Assembly: GCF_022698145.1 (NCBI RefSeq)
Contig: NZ_JALDAX010000004.1
Location: 558,001 to 622,000 of the forward strand
Direction: 5' to 3'
Length of the DNA: 64,000 bases
From: Streptomyces spinosisporus
GTDB lineage: Bacteria; Actinomycetota; Actinomycetes; Streptomycetales; Streptomycetaceae
The translations under genes were made by a program, and so were the position numbers. Of this stretch, positions 25,512-34,363 are shown piece by piece. Under the pieces are notes generated by a model that was given only the letters and a program-made list of their open reading frames with translations, did not search any database and was not told the origin of the DNA. The stretch's first letter is position 1. Each line of letters opens with the position of its first letter.

Positions 25512-26852
25512 ATGCCCGACGCAGACCGGCCGCAGGAACTGCCAGCCAGGCTGCTCACCGATCCCGAGATGATCGACGCGTGCCGAGTGCGCGACTTCGC
25601 CAGAGTCTTCCGGCTGGTGAAGATCAAGGCGGGCATCTACCCATCCATGATCGCCAGACGCTGTGAGCTGACCCCCAGCCGGGTCGGCGAAGTCATCGCA
25701 GGGCGACGCCAGTTGCAGCACATGGACGTCATCGAGCGCATCGCAGACGGCTTGCGCATCCCAGGGCACATGCTCGGACTCGCCCGCCGGGTATGGGAGA
25801 CACCTCAGGCCCTCGTGGTCACCGAGCGAGAGGTAGTCCAGGAGCCGGAGCCCGAGCCGCAGACCCCGGCCGCTTTACCTGGCCCGGACGTTGACAGCAT
25901 TCTGGCCCTGGCCACGCGAACGAGCCTGAACGCGGCCACACTTGAAGCCTTCCGCTCCTCCATCGAGGACTACTGGCGACGGGACGACCAGCACGGAGGC
26001 GAGGCACTGCGGCCGGCCATTGTCGGCCAGCTCCGCCACGTAGTCGGTCTCTTGAAGGAGAACCGTCCGCCGTCCATCCAAAACGGCCTGTACGGAATCG
26101 CTGCCGAGCTGGCACGCCTCACCGGCTGGACCTACTTCGACGCCCGCCAGTACAACCAGGCCCGCGCATACTTCACCGAGGCTCTGCAACTGGCCAAGGA
26201 GATCGACGACCGCCAGTTCATGGCCAACGTCCTTGCCTGCATGAGCTTGCAGGGCACGTACCAGGACAAGCCCGCTGACTCCCTGGCCTTCGTCACCGCC
26301 GCTCAGGACCAGGCCCGATCGGCTGTCGACACCACGCCGCGGGTCCTGTCCATGCTGTCGATGCGGGAAGCGTTCGCTCACGCCACGCTCGGCAACCGGG
26401 ACTCCACGCACCGGGCGATCGGGGAGGCTCACCGCCATTTCGAGCTGATTCGGGTCAGCGACCCGGACCCGTCCTGGGTGTCGTACTTCGACGAGACGAA
26501 GCTGATCGTGGACACGGGCATTGCCCACGGCCGACTGGGCGAAGCAGCCACCGCCGAACCCCTGATCGCGGACGCGTTGCGGCGCGAGGCCCGCAGCAAC
26601 CAGCGTGGCCGGGCGTTTCACTCGTTCTGGCTTGCCCGTACGCAGCTGGATCAGGGCAAGCTCGACCAGGCGTGCCACACCGCCACGCAAGCGCTGGAAC
26701 CGGCATCGGCAGTGGCGTCCGAGCGTGTGTCAGGTCATCTCAGGGAGTTCTACGACCAGTTGGCGCCCCACAGGCAGGAGCCCGTAGCCCTGGCCTTCGA
26801 GGCGCGACTACGGGAACTCCTCCCGCCGGTCAGCGGATCGCTTCGTCCATGA
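25512..26852 (+). CDS. HTH/TPR transcriptional regulator
   Basis: A 446-residue regulator. A divergent XRE-type HTH lies at about 30-85 (IYPSMIARRCELTPSRVGEV). A linker rich in Pro/Glu leads to tetratricopeptide-like helices (about 150-430, for example ARQYNQARAYFTEALQLA). This layout is common in Streptomyces regulators that sit beside small genes and may sense peptides. The ATG at 25512 has GGAG seven bases upstream; a TTG at 25506 is in frame. It is divergent from the 76-residue gene across a perfect palindrome, and its end overlaps the convergent NUDIX gene by 23 bases. Confidence 0.82.
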   Translation: MPDADRPQELPARLLTDPEMIDACRVRDFARVFRLVKIKAGIYPSMIARRCELTPSRVGEVIAGRRQLQHMDVIERIADGLRIPGHMLGLARRVWETPQALVVTEREVVQEPEPEPQTPAALPGPDVDSILALATRTSLNAATLEAFRSSIEDYWRRDDQHGGEALRPAIVGQLRHVVGLLKENRPPSIQNGLYGIAAELARLTGWTYFDARQYNQARAYFTEALQLAKEIDDRQFMANVLACMSLQGTYQDKPADSLAFVTAAQDQARSAVDTTPRVLSMLSMREAFAHATLGNRDSTHRAIGEAHRHFELIRVSDPDPSWVSYFDETKLIVDTGIAHGRLGEAATAEPLIADALRREARSNQRGRAFHSFWLARTQLDQGKLDQACHTATQALEPASAVASERVSGHLREFYDQLAPHRQEPVALAFEARLRELLPPVSGSLRP

Positions 26853-27363
26853 GCAGGTACAGCAGGCCGACGAGCGAGCCGCTACTCACGACCTCCCGGC
26901 GGTCGATCATGCCCCGCACCTCAGAGAGGGGAATCCACTCGATGCGGTCGGACTCGTTCTTCTCCGTGGGCGGCCCGGCGTAGGTGGCGCCGTCCGCGCG
27001 GAAGACATGGTGCTGAGAGTCGGTGATGCCGTTGGCCGGCTCGGCGTAGATCAGGGGCTTGATAGGGCCAGGACGCCAGCCTGTTTCCTCCACGACTTCG
27101 CGGGCCGCCGCCTCTTCAGGGGACTCGCCTTCCTCCACCAGGCCCATGGGCAACTCCCAGGCCCACGAGTCCGTGATGAAGCGGTGCCGCCACATCATCA
27201 GGACCTCTTGACGGTCGTTGACCACGGCGGCCACGGCCAGGTGCCGCAGACGAACAACGTGGTACTCCCACCTGCGCCCGTCAGGCTGCTGGACGTCGAT
27301 CAGACACAGATTCACCCACTTGTTCGTGTAGATCTGACGCTCACCGTGGGTTTTCCACTCCAT
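26830..27363 (-). CDS. NUDIX hydrolase
   Basis: A 177-residue NUDIX enzyme that hydrolyses a nucleoside diphosphate linked to another moiety. The full NUDIX box is present: Gly in GLVEEGES, then AAAREVVEETGW with REUxEE intact. The N-terminal strand and VEEGESPEEA region resemble ADP-ribose or sugar-nucleotide pyrophosphatases. GAGGGG precedes the ATG. It is convergent with and overlaps the HTH/TPR regulator; such pairs recur in Streptomyces accessory regions. Substrate not predictable. Confidence 0.92.
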   Translation of the reverse strand: MEWKTHGERQIYTNKWVNLCLIDVQQPDGRRWEYHVVRLRHLAVAAVVNDRQEVLMMWRHRFITDSWAWELPMGLVEEGESPEEAAAREVVEETGWRPGPIKPLIYAEPANGITDSQHHVFRADGATYAGPPTEKNESDRIEWIPLSEVRGMIDRREVVSSGSLVGLLYLLMDEAIR

Positions 27364-27456
27364 ACTTGACGCCCCTCTCGATCGGGTCCCAGCATCTCAG
27401 ACCGACGCGAATACGGACGCCGGTTGACCCTTTTCGTGTCAGTGTGACGAGATGGT

Positions 27457-27771
27457 CTAACCGTACTGCTCCGAGTGCTGGCATGTAGATGTGCTGGGGT
27501 CCCGTCGCGGACAGGCCGGATGAGCGCTGGTGCTCGGCTGGAGTCGATGTCTGAGCACGACTCGAGTGCCCAAGTCGTATGCCATGGAGCCAAGAGCAAG
27601 GACCACGAGCGGCCACACTAGAGGCGACTCGGCTGGGATTGCACCACTTACGAATGCGGTGGTAACCGTCCCAGAACCGGCCACGGCGGTGATCGCCGGT
27701 CCGCTAGGCGCAGGGAGTGTGATCCGAGGCCGCGGGTACTCAGGTGCGGCAGCCTGGTGGCGATCGTTCAT
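27457..27771 (-). CDS. small membrane protein coupled to the HTH gene
   Basis: A 104-residue protein with two hydrophobic segments (about 24-46 and 50-68: LVWPLVVLALGSMAYDLG) and a polar Ser/Thr/Arg-rich tail with two Cys. Its ATG overlaps the stop of the upstream gene (ATGA) and a GGTGAGG site sits just before it, supporting translation. Unrecognised. It belongs to a minus-strand run downstream of the STAND NTPase. Confidence 0.6.
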   Translation of the reverse strand: MNDRHQAAAPEYPRPRITLPAPSGPAITAVAGSGTVTTAFVSGAIPAESPLVWPLVVLALGSMAYDLGTRVVLRHRLQPSTSAHPACPRRDPSTSTCQHSEQYG

Positions 27772-28739
27772 GCCTCACCGGCCGACATGAGAGCCGCGGC
27801 CTGTTCTCGCTGTGTGTGTTGCTTACCGAGCCGCTTCAACCTCCGCCGGACCCGCTCGCCGTAGGTTGCGACGAGCCCGGCGTGGAGTGCCGCTTGATGC
27901 CAACTAATGTCACTGACTTCTGCCCAGGTTGCCGCCACCCTGGCCTCGTCCGAGGTGAGGTGGCGCAGAACTGTGGAGATCCGGCTGTCCTCCAGTTCTC
28001 CGCGCAAGGCTTCGCTCTCTGGCGTATGGCTCTCGATGAGGAGGTCATGAAGGGTGAGGTCTGTACCCACTGGTTGGCTAAGCAAATTGGTCCGTCTGCC
28101 ATTTACTTTGCGTTCCCAGAGGGGCTGAAGGCGTCGGTGTTCCCTCTGTGTATCGCGCCTGAGAAGCTCCATCACACCGGGGTCGTCACGAACAGCACGC
28201 CCGAGTTGGTGTACCCAATCACCCAGTAGCGCCATCTCAACCGCCTCGCGCCACTGCTCTGGCTGCCTGATTCCCAGCCAGACACGACTGAATTCATCGA
28301 CTCCTTCGTGGTCGCCCTCGACGGCGGAGTTGCGCGCTGTGAGCGCGGCGAGAAGCGCTTCACGGGCAACTGGGGCGAGCCGCGGACCACACGCGTCTGC
28401 GAGCATCAGGAGAGCTTGGGAGATCAGATTTACTGATGAGTGGGCGACGTCGGAAGCGTCATCGCGGGGGTTACCCGTCACGCGAGGGCACTTCATGGTG
28501 CCTTCGGGCGGACACGCGGGGCACATTGATCGCAGTTGGGCGTTTTCCCCTTCCAGGTCGGCCTTGGCCCGTTGGATCAGTTGGATCACACGGAGTGTGA
28601 GGGACTCTGGCCCCTCCAGGGGGGCCGGAGGCGACACGGGTGAAGATGAGGCTGTCCATCCATCGAGGTACCTCCCCAGCGAGGCGCCCAACTCTGCCAG
28701 ATCGCTGGGGCTGTCCGTGCCGATGTACAAGGTGATCAC
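27768..28739 (-). CDS. unrecognised protein with a sigma-region-4-like C-terminal HTH
   Basis: A 323-residue protein. The N-terminus (MITLYIGTDSPSDLAELG) looks like a short beta-alpha unit of the sort used as effector-associated adaptor domains, which is only a resemblance. The middle has a Cys-rich patch (CPACPPEGTMKC) and helices. The C-terminus (about 235-315: LTSDEARVAATWAEVSD, then YGERVRRRLKRLGKQHTQR) resembles a sigma-factor region 4 HTH, so DNA binding is likely. GTG start with AAGGAG six bases upstream. It follows the STAND NTPase by 178 bases and may be its partner. Confidence 0.65.
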   Translation of the reverse strand: MITLYIGTDSPSDLAELGASLGRYLDGWTASSSPVSPPAPLEGPESLTLRVIQLIQRAKADLEGENAQLRSMCPACPPEGTMKCPRVTGNPRDDASDVAHSSVNLISQALLMLADACGPRLAPVAREALLAALTARNSAVEGDHEGVDEFSRVWLGIRQPEQWREAVEMALLGDWVHQLGRAVRDDPGVMELLRRDTQREHRRLQPLWERKVNGRRTNLLSQPVGTDLTLHDLLIESHTPESEALRGELEDSRISTVLRHLTSDEARVAATWAEVSDISWHQAALHAGLVATYGERVRRRLKRLGKQHTQREQAAALMSAGEA

Positions 28740-28917
28740 CGTGTGCTCCTTGCTCAGGTCGGGATCAGGTTCGTACTTCTAGGCCCGGGGAGTCGCCCAA
28801 CCGGCAAAGAATCTCAGCATTCTCGCGTGATGCTCATCACATGCTGACGGGTATGTCCCGTCCGGATTACAGGTCCTCCTGGCTCGGGATGCTTATTGGA
28901 GTGCTGTTCCGTTTGGG

Positions 28918-31900
28918 TTAGTCACGGTATCCGCGCTCTTCCTCGGCTTCCTGTCTGCGATCCTTCTCTTCCAGGGCGTCAAGGCTGCCAAGTACGTCGG
29001 CTGCGAAGCTTCGGACGGCTGGGCTGGTGTCTGTGAGGAGCGGAGTGACGGCGTCGCGTCGATTTTGGACCGCGTCGGATAGATTGCGCGTGATATCCGG
29101 ATAAATGATGCCCGTCAGAAGCCCGTCTCTGCTCGCGGCATTCACACCAGCGGACAGGATTGCTGAGACGACCTCGGCCCACGCGGGATCCTGCCACGAG
29201 TGCTGGATTGCAGCTGCGGCTCGTTGGCGCTCTGGCTGCGATCCCGCGGCCCACTGCCTGAGAAGTTCGGTCCACAGCGCTGTCGCTTCGCCCAACACCG
29301 TCATTGTCTCCGCCGCTGACATCTCGATCCGGTCACTGAGCGGGGCTTCCCTGCGGGCTTGTTCCATCCGTTCGTGGAACGCGATGGCCAACTGTTCGCG
29401 GGCCGGCGGCGTCAGTCGGCTCAGAGAGCGTTTCCAGGCCAGTGGCACACCCCATCGGCCGTCCTTGGCTACCAGCTGTTCGCTTGCGACGACAGCGAAG
29501 GCGTCCGGCAACGTTGAGCCGATCACGGCGGCTCCGTAGGCGGTTTTCTCGTCGAAGTCGATGGATCCGGAATCCGCGTGAGCCTCCTGGAACCGGCGAC
29601 GCAACACTTCAGCGACTTGACTGCATGAAATGTCGTCTGGGGAGAAATCGTTGGTTCGCGCGTCGGTGAGGACGTAGCCGATGGCCTGAACTGCTGTCGG
29701 CAGGGCGGCAGCAGGACATCGGGTGCCGAGGGTAGTGAGGAGAGATAGCCGTTCTGCTGGCTGTTGCTTACATCTGACGAGGTGCCAGGTCAGGCTTGTG
29801 GTCAGGCGGAGTGCTGTCTCGTCACTCGTCGTCTGGTCGGCAGTCGCGGCTTCCATGATCGCGGCGAGGAACTGAGCTTCGTGTGCGGGATGCTCATCGA
29901 CTACGTTCAAGGCTGCATCAGCCAGGCGCGGATCGGTGGCGTGCGCGTCGATCCATGCCCACACTACGGTCGAGTGTCTTTGGGCAAGTCCGGCCAGCAA
30001 CTCGCCTTCACCTGCAACACTGCTTTGGCCAAGACGATCAAGCACCGGCTCCGGGTCGGCAGCCGCAGCACCAACTGCACGGGCAAATACGGGGAGCACG
30101 GTGACCGACGTGCCCACGACTCCCGGACCCGTCTCGTCCAGCAGCGCCAGCGCCTCCTCGGTAGGCATCCGAGCACCCAATTCCTCGGCAGCGCGGTGCT
30201 GCTGGTCAATGGCCTCGCGCCAGGGCGTGTCCGTGTTGAGCGGCTGCAATACCAGGAGGTCTGCCAGGGCCGTGTCTGTGAGGGCCGCAGAGGCTACCGG
30301 GTCGCCGATTGCCGCTACATCGGCCAGTGAGTTAGGACGTGGCTCCGGTCCCAGCACGGACTGGGCCGCGCTGCGCCGTACGGACAGGGGAAGACTGGTC
30401 CAGCGGTCGGCGATCCGCCGAGTGAATGTGCTTGCAGCAGCGTCAAGAGCGGCCACTGCATGCGCTGGTAGCGGCGAGCTTGCGCCCGGCAGTGGCCGGG
30501 CTCCCTCACCGCGTAGCTGGCCAGGTAGTCCAACAACGGTGTGTAGGACGGAAAGATTTTCCGGTTCGCGAAGCACTGGCTCATCCAGCAGCGGCTCCAA
30601 GAGCGTGAGTGCGTCGTGCAGCCCGGCGGCGCTCTCCGGGCGGTCGGGCAGCGGCAGGGCATGCAAAGTGAGCACGTTCGCTGAACTGGGGCTGCCCACA
30701 GTGGTGCTCTCCAGGGTCACACTGAGCAGAGGTTTCAGAGCGGCGAGGAGTACACGGGCGATGGTGGCCGGCGTACGGGTCGCGGCTTCGGATGGAACCA
30801 GCCCTTGCGGTGGGTAGAGAGTGCGGTCCCTGTACCACTGCGCTACAGCGCGGTGGACTTCGCGGCGGCGTTCAAACAGCAGATCGACGGAAAAAGTATG
30901 GGGTGAAGCGGAGCACCACTGCCCGATTGGGCGAAGGATGTCATCGCCTCTGCCAAAGCCCTCCGGAGGGAGGTAAGGCTCCGCGAGCCAAGCCACATCC
31001 AACAGGATGCTCACCGGGCTGGGCATGCTATCGAGGCCGAGACCTTGGACGAGGCCAGCGAACCGCTGCCCCAATCGCAGCAGTTCGTGGCGCCGGTGCG
31101 CTTCTGAGTCGACGCTGCCACGCCTCTGTGAGGGCGGCGCAGGCCACTGCTCGACAAGTCGCTCGTAGAGGGTCGCGACAATGCCCGGAGACGCGGGCGC
31201 TATTTCGCTGGCCAGGCCGACGACCGCAGCCCATTCCCCCAGGTCAGCGTCGGCAGGCAGGATCCCGAGGGCGAGACGGGTCAGCTGGGTGCTGGTAGCA
31301 GCGTCGGCCCTGTTGCGAGCGGCCAGCGCGAGCGCGTTCAGTTGCGGACCGAGACGTGTGGCTGCCAATTCCAGGTGTAGTCCACGGACAGGGCCAGTGT
31401 TGATGGTCCCGGACTGATCGAAACCGGCACTGTTCAGCAACTGCTGCAATGCTGTGCTGGTGTCCAGTCGTACCCGGGCTTGCGGATGCAGTGCCTCCGC
31501 CAGGAGGACCGGGCCGAGCAGGGCCGGACGCAGCGTGTAGGGCGGCGCGTCAGCCAGTCCTGCGTCAGCGAGATCGTCGAGCAGTGTGGAGAGCCGGTGT
31601 GGTTCCGAGGGGAGTGTCGAAACGGCACTCGCCAACGGCGCCAGATCATTTTCACTGGCAGCGGAGCCGAGAAGAGCAAGAGCTACCGCGGCTGCCCTGT
31701 GTTGATCGTTGCTTTCGTCGCTTGGCAGGCGATCATCAGCCATGGCTCGCAGTAGGGAGGCTGCGTCCGTCCAATCGAACTTGCCGGAAGATAGTGCGGC
31801 TTCACAGGCCACATGCGCGATCAGCGGATTGCCCTGGGCAAGGTCGATGACGCTCAGCCGGAACGCTAGGTTCTCAATCCCCCGTCCGGTAATGATTGCG

Positions 31901-32517
31901 TCGATAGCTGCCCGGTCCAGTACCCGAATTTCAGTGGCCGTGCCCACGGCATGCTCCAAACCGCAGCGCCGCAGTGTGGACGTTCGGCGGCCAGGGCGCA
32001 TGGTCATGATCAGGCGAACACGTTCGAAGCGTGAGTCATTGACCAGCGCCGAGAGTCCGGTCAGGTCTGGGCTGCGATCGGCATCGTCGACAATTATGAC
32101 TAGAGGAGAATCGACCGGGACTTGGGCAAAGACTTCGGGAGGCAGTGCTACGCCGGTCGGGGCTACGAGGACAGCAGGGACTGACTTTGCAGCCTCGATC
32201 GCGAGGCGAGTCTTGCCGACGCCGCCTGCCCCTTCCACGACGATGATCCGTGAGGCTCTTTCCTCGTCGGTCAATGCCGCCCTCAGTTCCGCCAGTTCAG
32301 CATCACGCCCCACCAAAGGTTCGGACATTCCAGGCACCGACCGGCCCAGCCGGTCGGCGTAATCTGACCAGGTCGACAGCGAGCGCGGGGCCGGCGCAGT
32401 GCCACCCGCCGGTTTCCATACGATGAAGTACTGGTCGCCCCCGACCTGATTGATCGATGCCTGGCCGCGCGCGGTGGCCTTCTGGGAGATCCGGTCACCG
32501 GAGTGGTTGCTCCCCAT
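28918..32517 (-). CDS. large STAND-type NTPase with an N-terminal ARG-x3-IxQxGGD motif
   Basis: A 1199-residue P-loop NTPase of STAND/NLR-like layout. Walker A is GAGGVGKT (96-103), Walker B is VIIVDDAD (about 140-147), sensor-like RLIMTMRPGRR follows, and AQGNPL matches the GxP signature. More than 700 residues of helical repeats follow, likely an alpha-solenoid sensor. Residues 17-28 (ARGQASINQVGG) form a short motif found twice more at the C-terminus of the membrane protein encoded just upstream. The ATG at 32517 was chosen over 32583, which has no ribosome binding site. No enzymatic effector domain is fused. As attR-proximal AICE cargo it is a good candidate phage-defence or conflict sensor; function inferred. 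Confidence 0.85.
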   Translation of the reverse strand: MGSNHSGDRISQKATARGQASINQVGGDQYFIVWKPAGGTAPAPRSLSTWSDYADRLGRSVPGMSEPLVGRDAELAELRAALTDEERASRIIVVEGAGGVGKTRLAIEAAKSVPAVLVAPTGVALPPEVFAQVPVDSPLVIIVDDADRSPDLTGLSALVNDSRFERVRLIMTMRPGRRTSTLRRCGLEHAVGTATEIRVLDRAAIDAIITGRGIENLAFRLSVIDLAQGNPLIAHVACEAALSSGKFDWTDAASLLRAMADDRLPSDESNDQHRAAAVALALLGSAASENDLAPLASAVSTLPSEPHRLSTLLDDLADAGLADAPPYTLRPALLGPVLLAEALHPQARVRLDTSTALQQLLNSAGFDQSGTINTGPVRGLHLELAATRLGPQLNALALAARNRADAATSTQLTRLALGILPADADLGEWAAVVGLASEIAPASPGIVATLYERLVEQWPAPPSQRRGSVDSEAHRRHELLRLGQRFAGLVQGLGLDSMPSPVSILLDVAWLAEPYLPPEGFGRGDDILRPIGQWCSASPHTFSVDLLFERRREVHRAVAQWYRDRTLYPPQGLVPSEAATRTPATIARVLLAALKPLLSVTLESTTVGSPSSANVLTLHALPLPDRPESAAGLHDALTLLEPLLDEPVLREPENLSVLHTVVGLPGQLRGEGARPLPGASSPLPAHAVAALDAAASTFTRRIADRWTSLPLSVRRSAAQSVLGPEPRPNSLADVAAIGDPVASAALTDTALADLLVLQPLNTDTPWREAIDQQHRAAEELGARMPTEEALALLDETGPGVVGTSVTVLPVFARAVGAAAADPEPVLDRLGQSSVAGEGELLAGLAQRHSTVVWAWIDAHATDPRLADAALNVVDEHPAHEAQFLAAIMEAATADQTTSDETALRLTTSLTWHLVRCKQQPAERLSLLTTLGTRCPAAALPTAVQAIGYVLTDARTNDFSPDDISCSQVAEVLRRRFQEAHADSGSIDFDEKTAYGAAVIGSTLPDAFAVVASEQLVAKDGRWGVPLAWKRSLSRLTPPAREQLAIAFHERMEQARREAPLSDRIEMSAAETMTVLGEATALWTELLRQWAAGSQPERQRAAAAIQHSWQDPAWAEVVSAILSAGVNAASRDGLLTGIIYPDITRNLSDAVQNRRDAVTPLLTDTSPAVRSFAADVLGSLDALEEKDRRQEAEEERGYRD

Positions 32518-32682
32518 CGTTTCCCAGTCCGTTCTCCTAGTCGCTGCTGATCTGAGGACTCTGCACTGGAAGCATCTGTACATACGAGCCCGAGCTCACT
32601 TGAGGCAGATTTCCCTGTGTGCGCGCCAGCCGTTCCGTACACGTTGCTGCTCGGGGAGCGCCATCACTGCCGACTCCCCGTT

Positions 32683-33063
32683 TCAGGCGCGATCGCCGCC
32701 GACCTGGTCGATGTCACCATCACCGCGCGCCTTCTGTCGTACGTCCTCCTCTGATAGACGGCGCCGACGCCCGGCTCCCGTGCCGCGGTCACCGCCTGTC
32801 TGGGTGATGTTGCCGGTCCCTCGTGCTGACTGCCGTACTCGGCGAATCCCCGCGCCGCCCTGCCCGGCCCCAGCAGCCTGGGTCGCCCACCAGCCCAGCG
32901 CGGCCAGCACCCCCGCCGCGACCACACCCGCCACTGGACCAATCACATCCCACGGATCGTCGCCCCCCTCCGACCACGCTGCCCAGGGAACTGCAACCAC
33001 GAAGAACGCTGTCACTGAGCCGGCCACCGCCACCAGCCACCGCACCACAACTTGACTCTGCAC
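32683..33063 (-). CDS. two-helix membrane protein with two C-terminal ARG-x3-IxQxGGD motifs
   Basis: A 126-residue protein. Two hydrophobic helices (about 7-29 and 40-60) separated by an acidic turn (SEGGDDPWD) precede a Gly-rich linker. Two copies of a motif follow: RQSARGTGNITQTGGD and RQKARGDGDIDQVGGD, the second ending three residues from the C-terminus. The same core occurs at the N-terminus of the downstream STAND NTPase. The GTG at 33063 has a GGGGG ribosome binding site; the frame is open upstream to 33870 but crosses the att site, so that extension is rejected. A membrane effector recruited by motif-motif contact is the simplest idea, unproven. Confidence 0.7.
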   Translation of the reverse strand: MQSQVVVRWLVAVAGSVTAFFVVAVPWAAWSEGGDDPWDVIGPVAGVVAAGVLAALGWWATQAAGAGQGGAGIRRVRQSARGTGNITQTGGDRGTGAGRRRRLSEEDVRQKARGDGDIDQVGGDRA

Positions 33064-33379
33064 GGTGCCCCCGATTTCACGTCGTAGCTCATGCTGAAAC
33101 AGCCCATGATTGCACGCAAAACCTGACACCCGCCGGTAAACGGAATGCTTGAGGCTTCCGTCCTCACCCAGGCTTCTCCGGATGCTGTCGCGGTGAGTGT
33201 CAGCGTTGGTCCTGTTGGAGCGGCAGCTGGCGGTCCTGAAGACCGTTCTGGCGGCGTCGCTCCCCTTCGAAGTTGACGGCAACTCTGACGGCAACGACGG
33301 CACACAGACGCGCATGATCGCTAAGCTGAGCGATCGGAGTAGGAGGCCGCCGGCACTCCTCAGGGTGGGGTGTCCGATC
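33064..33379. other. intergenic region between the STAND operon and attR
   Basis: No convincing gene. It must hold the promoter for the leftward membrane-protein/STAND genes; I see no clear -35/-10 pair. Confidence 0.5.
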
Positions 33380-33423
33380 CTACGGATCAGAAGGTTGCAG
33401 GTTCGAATCCTGCCGAGTGCACA
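33380..33423 (+). other. attR of the AICE (second 44-base att copy)
   Basis: Identical over 44 bases to the tRNA-Arg 3' half at 15132-15175. It is followed by a tRNA-trailer-like hairpin (33430-33457). Confidence 0.93.
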
Positions 33424-33429
33424 CAGCTG

Positions 33430-33457
33430 AGAGGCCCCGCAGAGATGCGGGGCCTCT
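33430..33457 (+). terminator. hairpin after attR
   Basis: AGAGGCCCCGC pairs with GCGGGGCCTCT around AGAGAT. Nearly the same hairpin follows the third att copy at 36211 and a related one lies at 37122. Confidence 0.75.
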
Positions 33458-33503
33458 TGCGTTGCGGGGGCGTACAGCAGCGAAGTACAGCAACGGGTCG
33501 AGA

Positions 33504-33743
33504 TCAGCCGGTGTCCGCGCCCGCGCCTCCCACCGCAGCGGACAGCTTGCCGAGCGCGGCCCGCACCTCTTCCTCGGTCGCCTCCGCGTAGACCTCCATC
33601 GTCATGGCGATCTGCGAGTGCTGGAGGATGCGCTGAGCCACCTTGGGGTGGACCTTCAGGGCGACGAGCAAGAACGCCTGGCTGATCTTTCGACAGGCCG
33701 TGCTGACGCGGCTCAGCGACGGGCACCCAAGACTCGCCGCCAA
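33504..33743 (-). pseudogene. C-terminal remnant of a tyrosine integrase
   Basis: The frame encodes LKVHPKVAQRILQHSQIAMTMEVYAEA, which matches the His...Tyr end of a tyrosine recombinase, including the nucleophile Tyr. Upstream, the HxLRHT region survives only in another frame (QHGLSKDQ) and the rest is lost. It lies immediately inside the att copy at 33380, just as int does in an intact element, so it marks an older element bounded by the second and third att copies. Confidence 0.8.
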
Positions 33744-33818
33744 CCCAGTTGAAACTCCAGGCCAAAGTCGCTACGCCGACCTTGTGCAAGCACTGTATGC
33801 ACGTGGAAGGATCCGCCC

Positions 33819-34100
33819 ATGCTTCGCTCTCGCGGCTGGTACGCGCTGGGCTCATTGGGCTTCGCGGCACTCGCCATCCTCAGTGCTGTTATCGGCGGAT
33901 ATGCGATGGATGCAGGAATTGGGTGGCTTGAAGAGTTGATGGTTTTCCTCGTTGGTCTGGGGATCGGTTGGTTTGTGATCTACCTCGTGCGAGCCGTGCT
34001 CCCCAACAGGCTTCGCCGTAGGGCCTTCAAGCCGGTGCCGCCCGAACTGCGACGACGTGAACTCCATCTCCCGAGGTCACTTTGGCGGCCCCGGGACTGA
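33819..34100 (+). CDS. small two-helix membrane protein
   Basis: A 93-residue protein with two hydrophobic helices (about 8-30 and 38-60) and a basic tail. GGAAGG lies 9 bases upstream of the ATG. Unrecognised. It lies within the relic element between the second and third att copies, so it may be accessory or decaying. The following 34101-34363 stretch shows nothing. Confidence 0.5.
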   Translation: MLRSRGWYALGSLGFAALAILSAVIGGYAMDAGIGWLEELMVFLVGLGIGWFVIYLVRAVLPNRLRRRAFKPVPPELRRRELHLPRSLWRPRD

Positions 34101-34363
34101 CCGACGCTGGTCGCGATGCCCGTGAGGTCGAGACGCTCTGACAACTGATCGACGGCCGAGAGCGAAGCTCAGGACGGCGGGGCACCGTGAGGCGCATGCA
34201 CGCCTACACGGGCGGCTAACCCAGCGTGTCGTCGGCTGAGGTTCGACAGGGCGCATCGAAGGCGCCGGTCGTCAGTCAAGCGCGTCGAAGCTGGGCGTTC
34301 TTCGGCCGTCCGAGGTCGCTTGCGAGTCGTTAACGATGCCTAGATCCCCGGCGAGACCAAAGG

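Larger units (their letters stand above)
15132..33423. mobile_element. actinomycete integrative and conjugative element (AICE)
   Basis: About 18.3 kb bounded by identical 44-base att repeats in a tRNA-Arg gene. The backbone has the pSAM2-like order int, xis, repSA, DUF2637 spread gene, small ORF, FtsK-like transfer gene and two small genes on the minus strand, with a divergent GntR repressor. Cargo (22.2-33.1 kb) includes a kinase-like gene, an HTH/TPR regulator, a NUDIX hydrolase, and a STAND NTPase with a partner membrane protein. Backbone genes look intact, so it may still excise. Confidence 0.93.

Noticed and set aside
33197-33430. 77-residue plus-strand frame ending in the att site
   Set aside because: Its C-terminus (RRLQVRILPSAHS) is translated tRNA sequence, a common false ORF.
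32683-33870. 395-residue version of the motif-bearing membrane protein
   Set aside because: The upstream 270 residues run through the att site and the integrase remnant; only the GTG at 33063 is plausible.
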